From positions 2,878,502-2,942,501 of the forward strand of contig NZ_CP058648.1 of assembly GCF_018141405.1 (NCBI RefSeq): 64,000 nucleotides of DNA, given 5' to 3'. The position numbers were made by a program, and so were the translations under genes. Origin of the DNA: Serpentinicella alkaliphila. GTDB lineage: Bacteria > Bacillota > Clostridia > Peptostreptococcales > Natronincolaceae. Of this stretch, positions 62,548-64,000 are shown piece by piece. Under the pieces are notes generated by a model, which was not told the DNA's origin, made no database searches, and saw only the letters and a program-made list of their open reading frames with translations. Every line of letters starts with the position of its first letter. Positions within the stretch are counted from its first letter, which is position 1.

Positions 62548-64000
62548 TGGCTTTCCTTCCCTTCAAATCCTTTACATCTAAATCTGGATATTCAATTCTC
62601 TCATGGAATATACCTAAAATAATTTTAATAAAGGTTTGTTTTATTAGTTCGAGTTCCTTTAAGGTCAAATCACATTCATCTAACTGACCATCTTCTAGTT
62701 TTTCTTGAATAATTTTTGATACAAGTTTTTCAATTTTTTCCTTTGTTGGCGAAGAGATACTTCTTACCGCTGCCTCTGCTGAATCTGCTAACATTACAAT
62801 TGCTGTCTCTTTAGTTCTAGGTTTAGGACCATGATATCTAAATGTATGCTCATCTACACAATCTATGCTATCATCATTTTTTGCCTTATGATAAAAATAT
62901 GCTACTAGAGTATTCCCATGATGTTGTTCTATAAAATCAATGATCTCCACAGGCAGTTTGTGTTTTTTTGCTAGTTCCACACCATCTCTTATATGCCCCG
63001 TAATAATTAAGCTACTTAAAGATGGATTTATTTTGTCATGGGGGTTCTCTGATGTAAGCTGATTCTCTTTAAAAAAGTACGGCCTTTTAGTTTTACCAAT
63101 ATCATGATAGAAGGCACCAACTCTTGCCAAAAGGGGATTTCCACCAACTGCATCAGTTGCAGACTCACTTAAATTACCTACGATTATACTATGGTGATAG
63201 GTTCCCGGAGTTTCTAATAAAAGTTTTTTTAGTAAAGGATGATTTGGGTTTGCTAATTCTAAGAGTTTTAGTGGCGTTACAATACCAAATAAATTTTCCC
63301 AGAGTGGTAATGTCCCTATAGTTAGTATTGCACATAAAACACCATTAATAAACCCATATATTGTAAGGCTAATGACCTTTGCAAATTCATTACTATATAT
63401 GAACCATATTCCTATTATTATAGCGACATTTACAATTCCAACTACAAGACCAGATAAAAGTAGACTTGAACGTTGATGTGTGTGTAGAACACTAAATACA
63501 CCTACTGTACCACCAACAATTGCCATTACAATGAAAATTATATCATTTCCAGTTAAAATACTTATTAATATAGTTAAACATATATTTATTAATAATCCTA
63601 GCCTAGGTTCGATTAATATTGATAAAAGCATTGCACTTGCCCCAACAGGTATAAGGTAGATAGAAATATTTGCAATTGCCTCGGAAATAATTAATGTTGT
63701 AATAAATATAATTGATATCATTAAAAGCTTATCAGTTTTTAATAAGAGATCTTTATTAAAAACATAAATATATGCAATAATCAATAACTCGAAAGCTATA
63801 CCTATTAGCAAAATCCCTAGATAAAGCATAAAGTCAATTTTATTCTCTTCCTCTAATATTGAAAGTTCACCTAACAACTTATATTTATCTAAAGTAATGA
63901 CTTCCCCCTGCTCAATAATTAAGTCACCCTTTTTTACCATTACTTTAGGTATGCTTTCCATAGCCTCTTGTTTTTTTTGCTGAGTCAACTCTAAATCTAA
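62531..64000 (-). CDS. 7TM-HD phosphohydrolase (PgpH-type), partial
   Basis: About 490 C-terminal residues are visible; the gene continues past the right edge. After an extracellular stretch come seven hydrophobic helices (about residues 50-240 of the visible part), then the HD domain (FYHDIGKTKRPYFF, GHIRDGVELAKKHKLP, IEQHHGNTLVAYFYHKA, MLADSAEAAVRSI). Proteins of this type hydrolyse cyclic di-AMP. It is the first gene here of the ybeY-dgkA-cdd-era string. Confidence 0.93.
   Translation of the reverse strand, partial: LDLELTQQKKQEAMESIPKVMVKKGDLIIEQGEVITLDKYKLLGELSILEEENKIDFMLYLGILLIGIAFELLIIAYIYVFNKDLLLKTDKLLMISIIFITTLIISEAIANISIYLIPVGASAMLLSILIEPRLGLLINICLTILISILTGNDIIFIVMAIVGGTVGVFSVLHTHQRSSLLLSGLVVGIVNVAIIIGIWFIYSNEFAKVISLTIYGFINGVLCAILTIGTLPLWENLFGIVTPLKLLELANPNHPLLKKLLLETPGTYHHSIIVGNLSESATDAVGGNPLLARVGAFYHDIGKTKRPYFFKENQLTSENPHDKINPSLSSLIITGHIRDGVELAKKHKLPVEIIDFIEQHHGNTLVAYFYHKAKNDDSIDCVDEHTFRYHGPKPRTKETAIVMLADSAEAAVRSISSPTKEKIEKLVSKIIQEKLEDGQLDECDLTLKELELIKQTFIKIILGIFHERIEYPDLDVKDLKGRKASETSN

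Overview
The window is AT-rich DNA of an anaerobic, spore-former-type Firmicute, most like Clostridia of the Alkaliphilus/Natronincola kind. This rests on the low GC content, strong AGGAGG-type ribosome sites, an anaerobic ribonucleotide reductase, a tungsten aldehyde:ferredoxin oxidoreductase, TRAP and BMP-type transporters, and the order pgpH-ybeY-dgkA/PAP2-(DUF3048)-cdd-era-yqzL-recO-glyS-ccpN-like-ppdK regulator-ppdK at the right end. Almost all genes are on the minus strand. The species is inferred, not proven.

1-10.2 kb is a tungsten/molybdenum island. Read on the minus strand it holds an 87-residue protein ending in RGGG, a sigma-54 activator, a canonical -24/-12 promoter with three upstream activator-like palindromes, the aldehyde:ferredoxin oxidoreductase with a MoaD-like carrier and a MoeB/ThiF-like activating enzyme, a probable Moco/Tuco riboswitch with terminator, the tungstate transporter tupABC, moeA, and a second MoeA fused to a periplasmic-binding-like domain that runs off the left edge. 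Cofactor demand (sigma-54 activated enzyme) and metal supply (riboswitch-gated transporter) are thus joined in one transcriptional direction.

10.6-21.7 kb is a sugar-acid catabolic island: a three-part TRAP transporter, an aldose-epimerase-like protein, KDG kinase, KDPG aldolase, a DapA-type aldolase, an enolase-superfamily dehydratase, a UlaG-like lactonase, an SDR dehydrogenase, and a divergent LacI-family regulator. TGAAAC/GTTTCA operators lie in both control regions. Both a phosphorylating and a non-phosphorylating route for 2-keto-3-deoxy acids are encoded.

21.7-36 kb holds a BMP-type ABC importer with a DUF3798-like binding protein and a long structured leader, then wrbA beside a dead tetR, scattered pseudogenes, a 4Fe-4S protein, a YkvI-like membrane protein, a hydrolase, an acetyltransferase and a DUF2721 protein. 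36.2-38.2 kb is a group IIC intron, inserted just behind a terminator, whose reverse transcriptase carries a one-base frameshift. nrdDG follows, with likely NrdR boxes.

41.9-51.5 kb is a decayed accessory zone: a Schlafen/AlbA-type protein, Dps, small orphan genes, a broken IS110 element with a structured non-coding flank, a stranded response-regulator tail, a HepT toxin next to a doubly frameshifted MntA antitoxin, and two families of short dispersed repeats (four copies of one, two of the other). 51.5-64 kb returns to the conserved core genome.
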